Assembly (NCBI GenBank): GCA_017647025.1
Contig: JAGCLL010000121.1
Coordinates: 1-51,625, forward strand
From: Alistipes sp.
GTDB lineage: Bacteria > Bacteroidota > Bacteroidia > Bacteroidales > Rikenellaceae
Length of the DNA stretch: 51,625 nucleotides
Direction: 5' to 3'
Positions within the stretch are counted from its first letter, which is position 1. Each line of letters begins with the position of its first letter. Of the stretch, positions 7,714 to 16,718 are shown piece after piece. The position numbers and the translations under genes were made by a program. The notes beneath the pieces were generated by a model. The model ran no database searches. It was not told the DNA's origin and worked only from the letters and a program-made list of their open reading frames with translations.

Positions 7714-8829
7714 TAACTTTTTGTAGTAGTATAGCGAGTCTGTTGGAGCCTCGTAGTGTAGAATCTTTATCAAATCTTCGAGAATAATATCTGGGCGTAC
7801 TGCTCCCGACTCCCAAAAATCACTGCCACGACTATCGTTTGTTCGTTTGGTGTTGTTGTAGAGTCGACCAAACTTTACCGCATCAACCCCAGCAAAGCGA
7901 GGTGCTGTGGCACACAACTCCGCCTTCGAGGCAATCTGTCCGAGATTTATCCAAAAATCAGCCTTCATAGCCAACACCAGAGCCTCCTCCAACGAAATCG
8001 GCGTTGATTTAGTTGAGAGATTTTCATTTTCCGCTGCGTCGGTTCCGTTTTCCGTTAATATGTACTCTCCGCCTGCATCCTCAATCAGTCTTACCATATA
8101 ACTGTTGTGCGGAGGCATAAACCAGGTATCTCGATATGGCAAATTGAGCATTACACGAGGGCGATATGCCGAGCAGTGCTTTTGGTTGCGCAGTGCATTA
8201 TATCGCTCCTCAACACCTTTGAAGAACTCCTTGCCCTGCTCCTCCAATCCGCAAATATAAGCCACAGCCACTACCCACTCCGCCTTACCAAGTGGAGATG
8301 TTTCGAGGTAGTCGCCTATATAAATATAAGGTATTCCAAGTTCGTTGAACTTATTGGTCTGAACCTTTGCTTCACCAGCCACGCCGTAGAGCAATACCGC
8401 ATCCACCTGCAACGACTTTATGCGCTCGAAGTCAAGCGCCGAGTCATAGCCCACCTCAACGACCTTTCCCTCTTCAATCGCCTTACATATTGTTGGCGAG
8501 GAGATATAACGACAACCCGAAATGCCAACAAGATGCTCCGAGCAACCAATCGCTTCCAGCATTGCCGAATGGCTCGACGACATAGCAACAATGCGCTTTG
8601 CCGGTTTATCGTGATTTATTACGCTATAAAACTCTACTCCCTCGGCTCCCTGCCACGGATTTTTAACGCAGAGAAGCAACTCTCCACTCGCCTTATCACG
8701 CTCAATAGCAAAGCCTTGGGCGTAGCGAGGGGTGTAGATTGGCTCTGTTTCACGCACAACCTTGTTGTTGCTACACGCCGAAAGCAGTGCAACCACAACA
8801 AAGAGTACTATTTGTGCCAATCTCTTCAT
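7699..8829 (-). CDS. Metal-chelate ABC transporter substrate-binding lipoprotein
   Basis: 376 aa. The N-terminus has a lipoprotein signal with lipobox LLSAC (C19), so the mature protein is anchored to a membrane facing the periplasm. The body matches the BtuF/FepB type (periplasmic binding protein family with two lobes joined by a long helix): RIVAMSSSHSAMLEAIG followed by LVGISG in lobe one, and SLQVDAVLLYG. It delivers the ligand to the FecCD permease and ATPase genes that follow on the same strand. recN lies only 14 bases upstream, so the importer may be expressed from the recN transcript. The final residues are encoded within a tandem repeat, so the C-terminus may have been altered by repeat acquisition. 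Confidence 0.88.
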   Translation of the reverse strand: MKRLAQIVLFVVVALLSACSNNKVVRETEPIYTPRYAQGFAIERDKASGELLLCVKNPWQGAEGVEFYSVINHDKPAKRIVAMSSSHSAMLEAIGCSEHLVGISGCRYISSPTICKAIEEGKVVEVGYDSALDFERIKSLQVDAVLLYGVAGEAKVQTNKFNELGIPYIYIGDYLETSPLGKAEWVVAVAYICGLEEQGKEFFKGVEERYNALRNQKHCSAYRPRVMLNLPYRDTWFMPPHNSYMVRLIEDAGGEYILTENGTDAAENENLSTKSTPISLEEALVLAMKADFWINLGQIASKAELCATAPRFAGVDAVKFGRLYNNTKRTNDSRGSDFWESGAVRPDIILEDLIKILHYEAPTDSLYYYKKLGDRS

Positions 8830-8843
8830 CTTTGTCGAATATG

Positions 8844-10484
8844 TTATAGTAATAAAAGGTGTTTTGCCTGTGCCAAAGCAGCCTCGGTGATGGTGTCGCC
8901 CGATAGCATCTTTGCAATCTCCTCAACACGCTCCTCATTCGAGAGTGGTCGGATATTGCTTCGGCTCTGCTCCTTATAGACAAGAAAGTGGCGTGAGCCC
9001 TTCGATGCAACTTGTGGCGAATGGGTTATGTCGATAACCTGCATCGACTGCGCCAAGCGAGCGATAATATCGCCTACATCGTTGGCTGTACGACCTGAAA
9101 TACCCGTATCAATCTCGTCGAAGATGATTGTCGGCAGTGCGAGATGGCGTGCAAGTGTCGTCTTCAAAGCCAACATAACACGCGAAAGTTCTCCGCCCGA
9201 AGCAATCTTTTCGATAGGTCGTGCCTCAACCGACTTGTTTGCCGAGAAGAGGAAATCAACCGTATCGGCACCCGAAGTGGTCGGTGTGCAAGGTATTACG
9301 GCAATCTTAAACTCGGCATCTGCCATACCTACGGTATGCAAAATCTCCTCTACGGTACTGGATAGTGCCGGCGAAGCCTTCAATCGTGCATCGTGCAACT
9401 TTATAGCAAGTGCCGTACTCTTTGCCTCTGCCTCGGCAACTCGCTGCTCCGCCTCACGGATGAGTTCGTCGCTATGCTCAATAGCCGAGAGTTGTTCGGT
9501 ATATTTATCACGCAGGGCTATCAACTCGGCAATACCCTCGCAACGATGTTTTCTTTGTAGTGTATAGATAAGGTCGAGGCGCAAATTCACCGCATCGAGT
9601 CTTTCGGGATTTGCCTCTATGCGCTCCAAGTCGTAGGATGTGGTAGCCGAAATATCCTTCAACTCCACCGCTGCCGAGTGAATGCGCTCCATCAACTCAC
9701 CTGCCGCAGAGTAGTTCTCGCTAATGCGTCGCAGAGAGTTCTCCGCCTCACGCAGAGTGGTCAATACGCCCGTAACCTCCTCGTCTAACGACTGCGTTAC
9801 TCGCTGTAAAGCCTCGCTTATAGAGTCGGCATTTTCGAGTGTGCGCAACTCTGCCTCCAACACCTCAATTTCGCCTTCACGAAGATTTGCACCACGCAAC
9901 TCCTCCACCTGATGGCGCAACCAATCCTCCTCGTCGGCATTGCGCTTTGCCGCACTCTTCAACTCCTCTAACGCCTTGCGAGCCTCCTGCAAAACCATAA
10001 AGGCCTCACGATACTCTGCCAACAACGCCCCATTGCCCGCTATCGTATCAATAGCGTGAATGCGGAACTGCGGCGAGGAGAGGATAAGGTTTTGATGTTG
10101 CGAGTGAATATCAATAAGGTAGGCTCCCAACTGCTTCAAGTCGGAGAGTTGTACCGGCTGGTCGTTCACAAAGGCACGGCTCTTGCCACTTGGCGAGATT
10201 GTGCGACGGATAATTGTTTCGTTGTCGTAGTCGATATCCAACTCCTTGAAAGCCTCCTCCAAGCCAAGTCGTGCAATATCGAACTCTCCCTCAACCACAC
10301 AGGCACGAGAGTTATCCTTGATTGCTGCGCTATCGTTCTTGGCTCCGAGCAACAACGCCAAAGCACCCATCAAAATCGACTTTCCGGCTCCCGTTTCGCC
10401 CGTAATGATATTGAGCGAGGAGTCGAACTCGATTTCGAGATGCTCGATTAAAGCGTAATTCTCAACAACCAATCTGCGCAACAT
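8844..10484 (-). CDS. recN: DNA repair protein RecN
   Basis: 546 aa, the usual RecN length. SMC-like organisation: an N-terminal ATPase half with Walker A GETGAGKS (29-36), a central coiled coil rich in E, R, L and A (about 155-375), and a C-terminal half with the signature region GGELSRVMLALKT, Walker B IIFDEIDTGISG and an ITHSPQVA switch region. RecN acts at double-strand breaks, holding DNA ends and sister chromatids together for RecA-dependent repair. It follows coaBC after 7 bases, an arrangement common in Bacteroidales, where a DUF4835 gene often sits between; that gene is absent here. Confidence 0.97.
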   Translation of the reverse strand: MLRRLVVENYALIEHLEIEFDSSLNIITGETGAGKSILMGALALLLGAKNDSAAIKDNSRACVVEGEFDIARLGLEEAFKELDIDYDNETIIRRTISPSGKSRAFVNDQPVQLSDLKQLGAYLIDIHSQHQNLILSSPQFRIHAIDTIAGNGALLAEYREAFMVLQEARKALEELKSAAKRNADEEDWLRHQVEELRGANLREGEIEVLEAELRTLENADSISEALQRVTQSLDEEVTGVLTTLREAENSLRRISENYSAAGELMERIHSAAVELKDISATTSYDLERIEANPERLDAVNLRLDLIYTLQRKHRCEGIAELIALRDKYTEQLSAIEHSDELIREAEQRVAEAEAKSTALAIKLHDARLKASPALSSTVEEILHTVGMADAEFKIAVIPCTPTTSGADTVDFLFSANKSVEARPIEKIASGGELSRVMLALKTTLARHLALPTIIFDEIDTGISGRTANDVGDIIARLAQSMQVIDITHSPQVASKGSRHFLVYKEQSRSNIRPLSNEERVEEIAKMLSGDTITEAALAQAKHLLLL

Positions 10485-10491
10485 AGTCTGC

Positions 10492-11682
10492 CTATTTTAG
10501 GAGTTTTTCTATTCTGTCTGCGATACGCTCGGCAACCTCACTCTTCGCAAGGAGTGGCAACTCCTCACGCTTCGAAGCGTCGATAAACGAAACCTTGTTG
10601 GTGTCGCAACCAAAACCTGCACCATCGTCACGCAACGAGTTCAAAACTATCATATCGAGGTTCTTCTCGGCAAGTTTCTTCTCGGCATTCGACTGCTCAT
10701 TGTCGGTTTCGAGTGCGAAGCCCACAAGTTTGCGTGCGCCCTTCACCTTACCCAACTCACGAGCAATATCCTTCGTCTTGCGGAGTTCAATCGAGAATGA
10801 GTCGTCGCTCTTCTTAATCTTCGTGGCGCTGACATCTACGGGGGTGTAATCTGCTACCGCTGCGCACATCACTGCGCAATCCGAGTGCTCAAACTCCCTG
10901 ACCGAAGCCTCGTACATCTCCTCTGCCGAGAGAACATCTACACGGCGAACACCTTGTGGCGTTTGAAGTGCGGTCTTACCACTTACCAAGACCACCTCGG
11001 CACCTCGCCTGGCGAGTGCATCGGCTATGGCGTAGCCCATCTTGCCGGTCGAGTGGTTCGAGATGTAACGCACTGGGTCTATCGCCTCGATAGTAGCACC
11101 TGCGGTAACCATAACTCGCTTACCTGCCAAGGTCTGCTTCGCCTCGAACATCTTGTTGATAGCCTCAACAATCTGCTCTGGCTCCATCATTCGACCTTTG
11201 CCCATCAAGCCACTTGCCAACTCGCCCTCTGGCGACTCCAAAATCACAACGCCACGCTCACGCAACTTTGCAATGTTCTCCTGCGTAGCCTCGTGGCAGA
11301 ACATATCGCAATCCATAGCGGGTGCAACAACGGTCTGACAACGAGCCGAGAGGTAGGTCGTAAGCAAGAGGTTGTCCGCAATGCCATACGCCATCTTGGC
11401 GATGGTGTTTGCTGTTGCAGGTGCTATGAGGTAGCAGTCTGCCCACTCTCCCATAGAGATATGCGAATGCCAATCGCCATTTTCGGGGTTATAGAACTCC
11501 ACAGCGATAGGATTTTTCGACAATGTAGCCATTGTAACGGGTGTAATAAACTCCTTGGCTGTCGGAGTCATCACAACCTTCACTTCTGCTCCTGCCACAC
11601 GCAAAAGACGACAAAGCATAGCCGCCTTATATGCCGCTATGCTTCCGGTTATACCGAGCAGAATATGTTTGCCCTTCAACAT
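10492..11682 (-). CDS. coaBC: Bifunctional phosphopantothenoylcysteine decarboxylase/phosphopantothenate-cysteine ligase
   Basis: 396 aa with the CoaC flavoprotein domain first (about 1-185: LLGITGSIAAYKAA, then the histidine-containing HSHISMGEWAD, APATANTIAKMA and PAMDCDMF) and the CoaB ligase domain after (VMVTAGATIEAIDPVRYISN, then the dimer and CTP-binding region with KIKKS). Together they convert 4'-phosphopantothenate to 4'-phosphopantetheine for coenzyme A synthesis in the cytoplasm. Normal length. The upstream spacer to the omega-like gene is filled by a ~120-base hairpin element. The substrate loop reads PAMDxxM rather than PAMNxxM. Confidence 0.97.
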   Translation of the reverse strand: MLKGKHILLGITGSIAAYKAAMLCRLLRVAGAEVKVVMTPTAKEFITPVTMATLSKNPIAVEFYNPENGDWHSHISMGEWADCYLIAPATANTIAKMAYGIADNLLLTTYLSARCQTVVAPAMDCDMFCHEATQENIAKLRERGVVILESPEGELASGLMGKGRMMEPEQIVEAINKMFEAKQTLAGKRVMVTAGATIEAIDPVRYISNHSTGKMGYAIADALARRGAEVVLVSGKTALQTPQGVRRVDVLSAEEMYEASVREFEHSDCAVMCAAVADYTPVDVSATKIKKSDDSFSIELRKTKDIARELGKVKGARKLVGFALETDNEQSNAEKKLAEKNLDMIVLNSLRDDGAGFGCDTNKVSFIDASKREELPLLAKSEVAERIADRIEKLLK

Positions 11683-11719
11683 CTTATTAAAGTTTTAGTA
11701 AAACTCTTCTCACTCCATT

Positions 11720-11842
11720 AAAAGTCGTATAACAAGTGGGATTTCAAGGCTTGCGAGGCGTTGAGTGCGGAGCATACTTAGCGTATGTGAGCAACTCAAC
11801 GACCGAAGCGTAACGCAGAAATCACCTTGTTAGGCGGCTTTT
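11720..11842. repeat. CATAC-core hairpin element, copy A
   Basis: A single long imperfect hairpin of about 123 bases. The outer arms are 11720-11745 and 11818-11842 (AAAAGtCGtaTAACAAG paired with CTTGTTAggCGgCTTTT, then ATTTC/GAAAT), the inner arm is CGTTGAGT/ACTCAACG, and the core is GCGGAGCATAC-TTAGC-GTATGTGAGC. It fills the spacer between coaBC and the omega-like gene, and its right end reaches that gene's TAA stop. Copies B (49021) and C (49672) share the core but not the arms. Confidence 0.85.
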
Positions 11843-12155
11843 ACTCCTTGCCGTCACGGAAGTAAATCTCGTCATCGAGATACTCCTCGGTAGCGATAAT
11901 TACCGGCTTCGGAAGACGCTCGTAGTAGCGAGAAATCTCAATCTGCTCACGATTCTCGAAAGTCTCCTCCATAGTGTCGGTAGGCGACGAAAAGTCTGCA
12001 AGTTTGCGATTCAACTCGCTCTTCAACTCTGCTGCAATCTGATTTGCACGACGAGCGATAACATTGATGCTCTTGTAAACATTACCTGTCTCGTGGTCGA
12101 AATCTACGAGTTTACGAGTAACAGTGTTGTTCGGAATGTTCTTCTTAATCTCCAT
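11841..12155 (-). CDS. rpoZ: RNA polymerase omega subunit-like protein
   Basis: 104 aa, acidic. The segment NVYKSINVIARRANQIAAEL matches the conserved omega/Rpb6 core (an alpha helix following a short N-terminal strand), and its position directly after bamD and before coaBC is the one occupied by the omega-like gene in Bacteroidales. Omega helps assembly and stability of RNA polymerase by clamping the beta' C-terminus. The long acidic C-terminus (ending YLDDEIYFRDGKE) is typical of the phylum's version and absent from the proteobacterial one. It starts 4 bases after bamD's stop, so it is in one operon with it. Confidence 0.85.
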   Translation of the reverse strand: MEIKKNIPNNTVTRKLVDFDHETGNVYKSINVIARRANQIAAELKSELNRKLADFSSPTDTMEETFENREQIEISRYYERLPKPVIIATEEYLDDEIYFRDGKE

Positions 12156-12159
12156 CTTT

Positions 12160-13029
12160 TTATTGTTGTTTGTCTATGTTGTTTTTATCCAAATAATCTT
12201 TTGCCTCCTTGGTGTAGCGCTCCAACTCTTTGCAACGCTTCGACTCAGGGAACTCGTTGATAAAAGAGTAGTACGAATCGAGCAAATTGAGGTAACGCTC
12301 TCCCTTCTTATCCTCCACAGAGTTGTGCGCCAAGCGGTAGTTCGACACCGCTATCAGGTAGAGAATATCCTCACGATGCGGAGTGTCGGGATACTCCTTC
12401 AACGCATTGCGCAGAGCAACCACTGCCGACTTATAGCGCTGAACCTTGTAGTAGGTATAGGCGTTGAGGTAGGACTTCTCCTTCAAACGCTCAATCAACT
12501 CGGTTATCAAATTCGAGAACGCCTCCACTCGCTTGGAGTTAGGATAACGCTCTACAAACTCCGAGAATGCCACAATAGCCTCACGGGTTACGGTCTGATC
12601 TCGTGTAGGGTCGGGAGCGAGGTAGTAGTGGCACATCGCCAACATCGCCTCGGCATCCTCGATAAATATGCTACGGCCATACTTGCGACGGAACTCATCG
12701 AGACGAGTGGTTGCCTCCACATAGTCACGACCTTTGAACTTGCTTCGTGCTCCGAAGTAGGCAATTGAGTCCTCCTGCATATTTCCGACAAAGTAGGCCT
12801 GACAAGCATCGAACAAGTCGCCTGCCTGACGCCACTTCTCACGCTCGTAATACTTCAAAGCCTCCGAGTAGATAAGGTCTGGATCGGCACTCTTAACGAT
12901 ACGGTGAATTCCCACCTTCTTACCACTCTCCACAAGGTCACGCACACTCCTCTTCTCCGACTTTGCAAAAGCCGAATTTGCCACCAAGCAGAGCAATAAA
13001 ATCGCTATTATTGAGTGTAATCTAAACAT
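12160..13029 (-). CDS. bamD: Outer membrane assembly factor BamD-like
   Basis: 289 aa from the ATG at 13029, chosen because it begins directly with a signal sequence (MFRLHSIIAILLLCLVANSAFA); the in-frame start at 13086 would put a charged stretch before it and overlaps the promoter box. Tetratricopeptide-type repeats follow, with the DLIYSEALKYYEREKW helix pair and the YPDTPHREDILYLIAVSNYRLA repeat typical of BamD. BamD with BamA folds beta-barrel proteins into the outer membrane. Most BamD proteins are lipoproteins; here the only early cysteine is in LLLC, a poor lipobox, and an AFA cleavage site is present, so it may be a soluble periplasmic form. It heads an operon with the omega-like gene. 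Confidence 0.88.
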   Translation of the reverse strand: MFRLHSIIAILLLCLVANSAFAKSEKRSVRDLVESGKKVGIHRIVKSADPDLIYSEALKYYEREKWRQAGDLFDACQAYFVGNMQEDSIAYFGARSKFKGRDYVEATTRLDEFRRKYGRSIFIEDAEAMLAMCHYYLAPDPTRDQTVTREAIVAFSEFVERYPNSKRVEAFSNLITELIERLKEKSYLNAYTYYKVQRYKSAVVALRNALKEYPDTPHREDILYLIAVSNYRLAHNSVEDKKGERYLNLLDSYYSFINEFPESKRCKELERYTKEAKDYLDKNNIDKQQ

Positions 13030-13083
13030 ATATTCCTCTCTTCTTTCCCTCTCTTCTCGCACGCATATGCGTGCTAAATCGTG

Positions 13084-13115
13084 CAAAGTTATAACGAATT
13101 AACGAAAATCCCAAA
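13084..13115 (-). promoter_or_regulatory. Promoter of bamD-rpoZ
   Basis: On the minus strand TTTG (13115-13112), exactly 20 bases, TAACTTTG (13091-13084). Predicted leader of about 50 bases to the ATG at 13029. Confidence 0.7.
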
Positions 13116-13179
13116 ATAAAATTGCAAAAGAGAGTAAAAGTATAACTTTTACCCCCTTTTTCTTCGATTTTTAGACCAA

Positions 13180-14190
13180 TTAGCGCAAAACACCCTGGGC
13201 AATCAGCCACTCGGCAATCTGCACGGCGTTCAGTGCAGCACCCTTCTTAATCTGGTCTGCTACACACCAGAACGAAAGACCATTCTCGCAAGTCAAATCC
13301 TTGCGGATGCGACCTACATAAACAGGCTCTTTACCTGCGATAAACAACGGCATTGGATACTCCTTCTCCGACGGATTATCAACCACAACAACACCCTCCG
13401 ACTCGGCAAATGCCTGGCGAGCCTCCTCAACCGAGATTGGGCGCTCGGTCTCTACCCAAATGCTCTCCGAATGGGCACGCATAACCGGTACTCGCACGCA
13501 AGTTGCCGACACTGCAACATCCGAGTGCATAATCTTCTGCGTCTCGTTGTGCATCTTCATCTCCTCCTTGGTATAACCATTATCGGTAAACACATCGATA
13601 TGTGGTATCACATTGAAAGCCAACTGATAAGCAAACTTCTCGACCTTCGCATCCTCGCCTCTTGCCAACGATGCGTGTTGCTCCTCCAACTCTGCCATAG
13701 CCTGCGCACCAGCACCACTTGCCGACTGATAGGTCGAAACGTGAACTCGCTTGATGTGCGACAACTTCTCGATAGCCTTCAATGCGACAACCATCTGGAT
13801 AGTGGTACAGTTTGGATTTGCGATGATACGACGAGGTGCGTTCAGAGCATCCTCGGCATTCACCTCTGGCACCACCAACGGCACATCCTTATCCATTCGA
13901 TAGCAACTCGAATTATCAATCATCAAGCAACCATATTTTGTAATTGTCTCGGCATAATCTCGTGAAATAGAGCCACCTGCCGACACCAATGCAAGGTCTA
14001 TATCCTTGAAATCATCGTTGTGTTGCAACTCCTTGATTACAATCTCCTTACCACGAAAAGTGCGTGTCTGTCCCGCACTGCGTGACGAGCCAAACAATAC
14101 CAACTCGTCGAGTGGGAAGTTGTGCTCATCGAGTATCTTCAAAAACTCTTGTCCTACGGCGCCACTTGCGCCAACCACTGCAACTTTCAT
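13180..14190 (-). CDS. asd: Aspartate-semialdehyde dehydrogenase
   Basis: 336 aa, normal length. N-terminal Rossmann motif [16 protein letters not shown] (5-20) binds NADP; the catalytic cysteine is C128 in [17 protein letters not shown] and a later conserved arginine/histidine region ([10 protein letters not shown]) bind the substrate. It reduces aspartyl phosphate to aspartate semialdehyde for lysine, threonine, methionine and cell-wall diaminopimelate synthesis. The aspartokinase gene of the same pathway is 10 kb away (23942-25198), not adjacent. It lies downstream of the PBP1A gene with a 75-base spacer. Confidence 0.97.
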   Translation of the reverse strand: MKVAVVGASGAVGQEFLKILDEHNFPLDELVLFGSSRSAGQTRTFRGKEIVIKELQHNDDFKDIDLALVSAGGSISRDYAETITKYGCLMIDNSSCYRMDKDVPLVVPEVNAEDALNAPRRIIANPNCTTIQMVVALKAIEKLSHIKRVHVSTYQSASGAGAQAMAELEEQHASLARGEDAKVEKFAYQLAFNVIPHIDVFTDNGYTKEEMKMHNETQKIMHSDVAVSATCVRVPVMRAHSESIWVETERPISVEEARQAFAESEGVVVVDNPSEKEYPMPLFIAGKEPVYVGRIRKDLTCENGLSFWCVADQIKKGAALNAVQIAEWLIAQGVLR

Positions 14191-14265
14191 AATTTTCTCT
14201 TGTGTTTATGTTATTACTAATTTTCTATCTTATTCTTTCATTTGTTCGTTACTACTCGTTACTCA

Positions 14266-16707
14266 CTATTCAAAGAACTCGTCTTGGGTTGTTGGCTGTG
14301 CCGAAGTTGGTGCTACCGCATCTTCGCACTCCACCATCTGCCACGAGGCCGGGCGGGTAAATTTATCCGTCTTATTCACATTTATATTAGGATCTTTGTG
14401 CAACTTGCGGAGGAAGTCGCCAACAATAGGCAACGCCATAACCGAGCCCTCGCCACGACGACCAAGTGTAATGGATTGATCCTCGGCACCAACCCACGCT
14501 CCTGCAACAAGTTTTGGCGTAATACCCATAAACCAGGCATCTCTGTTTTCGTTGGTTGTACCTGTTTTACCAGCAATCTCAACCCCCTGCATATCGTAGC
14601 CCCAAACCATTCTACGACCAGTACCACGAGTGATTACATTCTGCATCATCGTGAGCATAGTGTATGCCGACTCCTTGCTGATTGCATCCTGCGAGGAGGA
14701 GGAGAACGAAGAGATGAGATTGCCCTGCTTATCCTCGATGTGAGTTACAAAAATAGGCGAGTTGTATACGCCCTCATTCGCAAAGGTCGAATAGGCGCTA
14801 ACCATCTCATACACATTCGATTCGAAAGTTCCCACACACAAAGCATACACAGGATCGATAAAACTCAAAATACCCATATTATGGATAAAATCTGCCACCG
14901 CCTCGGGTTGCTTTGCCTGCTTCATAACCCACGCCGAGTAGTTGTTGCGAGAGTGCGCCAAACCCCAACGCAGAGGGTGCAAGACTCCATCGTATTCGAC
15001 ATTTCCCGACTCCTTTGGCGACCAGGCTGCGCCCACCGCAGTTTCGATTGTTACTGGGAGATTTGGCACCATAGTACAAGGTGTAAGACCAAGGTGGTCA
15101 ATAGCAAAAGTGTAGACAAATGGCTTTACAGTAGAGCCAATCTGACGCTTGCCCTGCTTTGCCATATCGTACTTGAAGTATTGGAACGAAGGGCCTCCAA
15201 CATACGCCTTGACATAACCCGTCTGTGGCTCCATTGCTACAAACGATGCACGCATAATGCTCTTGTGATGGATAATCGAATCACGAGGAGTGAGCAGTGT
15301 GTCGCACTCACCGTTATAGGTAAATATCTTCATTCGACACTTCTCGTTGAAACTTGCATATATATCCTTCTCGTGTACACCTGCCGCCTTCATATTGCGG
15401 AAACGATCCGAGTTGCGCATTGCTCGTTTGATAATAGCCGCTTCCTCCTCCTCGGTTATATTCTGGAAGAGTTTGCCCGTTTCACGCCATTGCTTATCCA
15501 TAGTTGGCTGTATTACCGTCTGCATCTGCTTCTGCAACGATGCCTCGGCATACTCCTGCATTGTGGCATTTATTGTGGTATATATCTTCAAGCCATCACG
15601 ATAGATGTCGTAAGGTGTTCCGTCAGCCTTATGGTTTTTATGACACCAGCCAATCAGTGGATTTTCGTCATACTCCTTGCACGCCTGCTCGTAATCCCAA
15701 GTGGTGTAGTAGTTGCGACGCTTTGGGCGTTGTGCATTCATCGTCAGACGCAACATCTCACGGAAGTAGGTTGCTCTACCGTAGTTGTGCGACACAGGGC
15801 GATAGTTCAATGTTATAGGCAATGCCGCCAGCGAGTCGTACTGCGCTGGGGTGATACCGCCTGCCGCCTCTATTCGTTTGAGTACGGTATTGCGACGACG
15901 CAACGAGTTCTCTGGATTGCGCACCGGCGAGTAGCGAGTAGGAGCATTCACCACTCCTACCAACACAGCCGCCTCTTGGATATTCAACTCGGCTGGTGTC
16001 TTGCCAAAGAAGGTTGTTGCAGCCGACTTTATACCAAACGAGTTAGAGCCATACTCCACCGTGTTGAGATACATAGCGATAATCTCCTCCTTGGTGTAGT
16101 TGTATTCGAGTTTGAGCGCTGTAATCCACTCCTTCAACTTCGACACCACAAGTTTGGCGGTGCGAATAATTTTGTTGTCGCCACGCTTGCCACGAGGGAA
16201 GAGGTTTTTCGCCAACTGCTGTGTAATGGTGCTACCACCACCCTGCGACGAGCGTTGCAATGCGATGGTCTTGACTCCCACACGAGCCAACGACACAAGG
16301 TCTATACCCGAATGGGTATAAAAACGAACATCCTCGGTAGCAACGAGTGCCGCAGCAATAGGTGGCATCTCACGACCTGCCACTCTAACGAGTTGCGTAG
16401 AGTCCTGCGGGTAGAGGTCGGCATACTGCACATAGGAGCGATTTTGCACAAAGAAACTACCAATAACCTGACCATTGTCGGCATAGACCTCGGTAGCAAG
16501 GTTGCTCTTTGGATTTTCGAGTTCCTCGAATGAAGGCATTGTGCCAAATACACCAACTGCCGTAAGTGTCAACATTGTTGCGAGTATCACGATTGGAGTC
16601 ATCGCTATAATCCACATCCACTTCACAACTTTTCTGCGCTTACTGCTCTTTTTCACAGCGCCTCTCTTTGGTGAGGTTTTACGAGTTGTATTCTTCTTTG
16701 TCTGCAT
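14266..16707 (-). CDS. Class A penicillin-binding protein (PBP1A-type)
   Basis: 813 aa. A basic cytoplasmic tail and a single membrane helix (about 30-55) are followed by a GT51 glycosyltransferase domain with ATEDVRFYTHSGID (catalytic E125) and GGSTITQQLAKNLF, then an oligonucleotide-binding-like region and a transpeptidase domain with STVK (S525), SRN (586-588) and KTGTT (714-718). All catalytic motifs are intact. It polymerises and cross-links peptidoglycan at the outer face of the inner membrane. It follows the large outer-membrane protein gene by 11 bases, so they share a transcript with the SUI1 gene. A serine-rich loop (SSFSSSSQD) precedes the last motif. Confidence 0.96.
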   Translation of the reverse strand: MQTKKNTTRKTSPKRGAVKKSSKRRKVVKWMWIIAMTPIVILATMLTLTAVGVFGTMPSFEELENPKSNLATEVYADNGQVIGSFFVQNRSYVQYADLYPQDSTQLVRVAGREMPPIAAALVATEDVRFYTHSGIDLVSLARVGVKTIALQRSSQGGGSTITQQLAKNLFPRGKRGDNKIIRTAKLVVSKLKEWITALKLEYNYTKEEIIAMYLNTVEYGSNSFGIKSAATTFFGKTPAELNIQEAAVLVGVVNAPTRYSPVRNPENSLRRRNTVLKRIEAAGGITPAQYDSLAALPITLNYRPVSHNYGRATYFREMLRLTMNAQRPKRRNYYTTWDYEQACKEYDENPLIGWCHKNHKADGTPYDIYRDGLKIYTTINATMQEYAEASLQKQMQTVIQPTMDKQWRETGKLFQNITEEEEAAIIKRAMRNSDRFRNMKAAGVHEKDIYASFNEKCRMKIFTYNGECDTLLTPRDSIIHHKSIMRASFVAMEPQTGYVKAYVGGPSFQYFKYDMAKQGKRQIGSTVKPFVYTFAIDHLGLTPCTMVPNLPVTIETAVGAAWSPKESGNVEYDGVLHPLRWGLAHSRNNYSAWVMKQAKQPEAVADFIHNMGILSFIDPVYALCVGTFESNVYEMVSAYSTFANEGVYNSPIFVTHIEDKQGNLISSFSSSSQDAISKESAYTMLTMMQNVITRGTGRRMVWGYDMQGVEIAGKTGTTNENRDAWFMGITPKLVAGAWVGAEDQSITLGRRGEGSVMALPIVGDFLRKLHKDPNINVNKTDKFTRPASWQMVECEDAVAPTSAQPTTQDEFFE

Positions 16708-16718
16708 AGTCTTATCTG

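Noticed and set aside
13030..13086. N-terminal extension of BamD
   Set aside because: It would place a charged stretch before a signal sequence and overlaps the promoter -7 box.
14242..16533. 763-aa open frame on the plus strand opposite PBP1A
   Set aside because: It is antisense to a gene with complete catalytic motifs; the product is rich in C, H, R and W, as expected of a shadow frame, and has no family cue.
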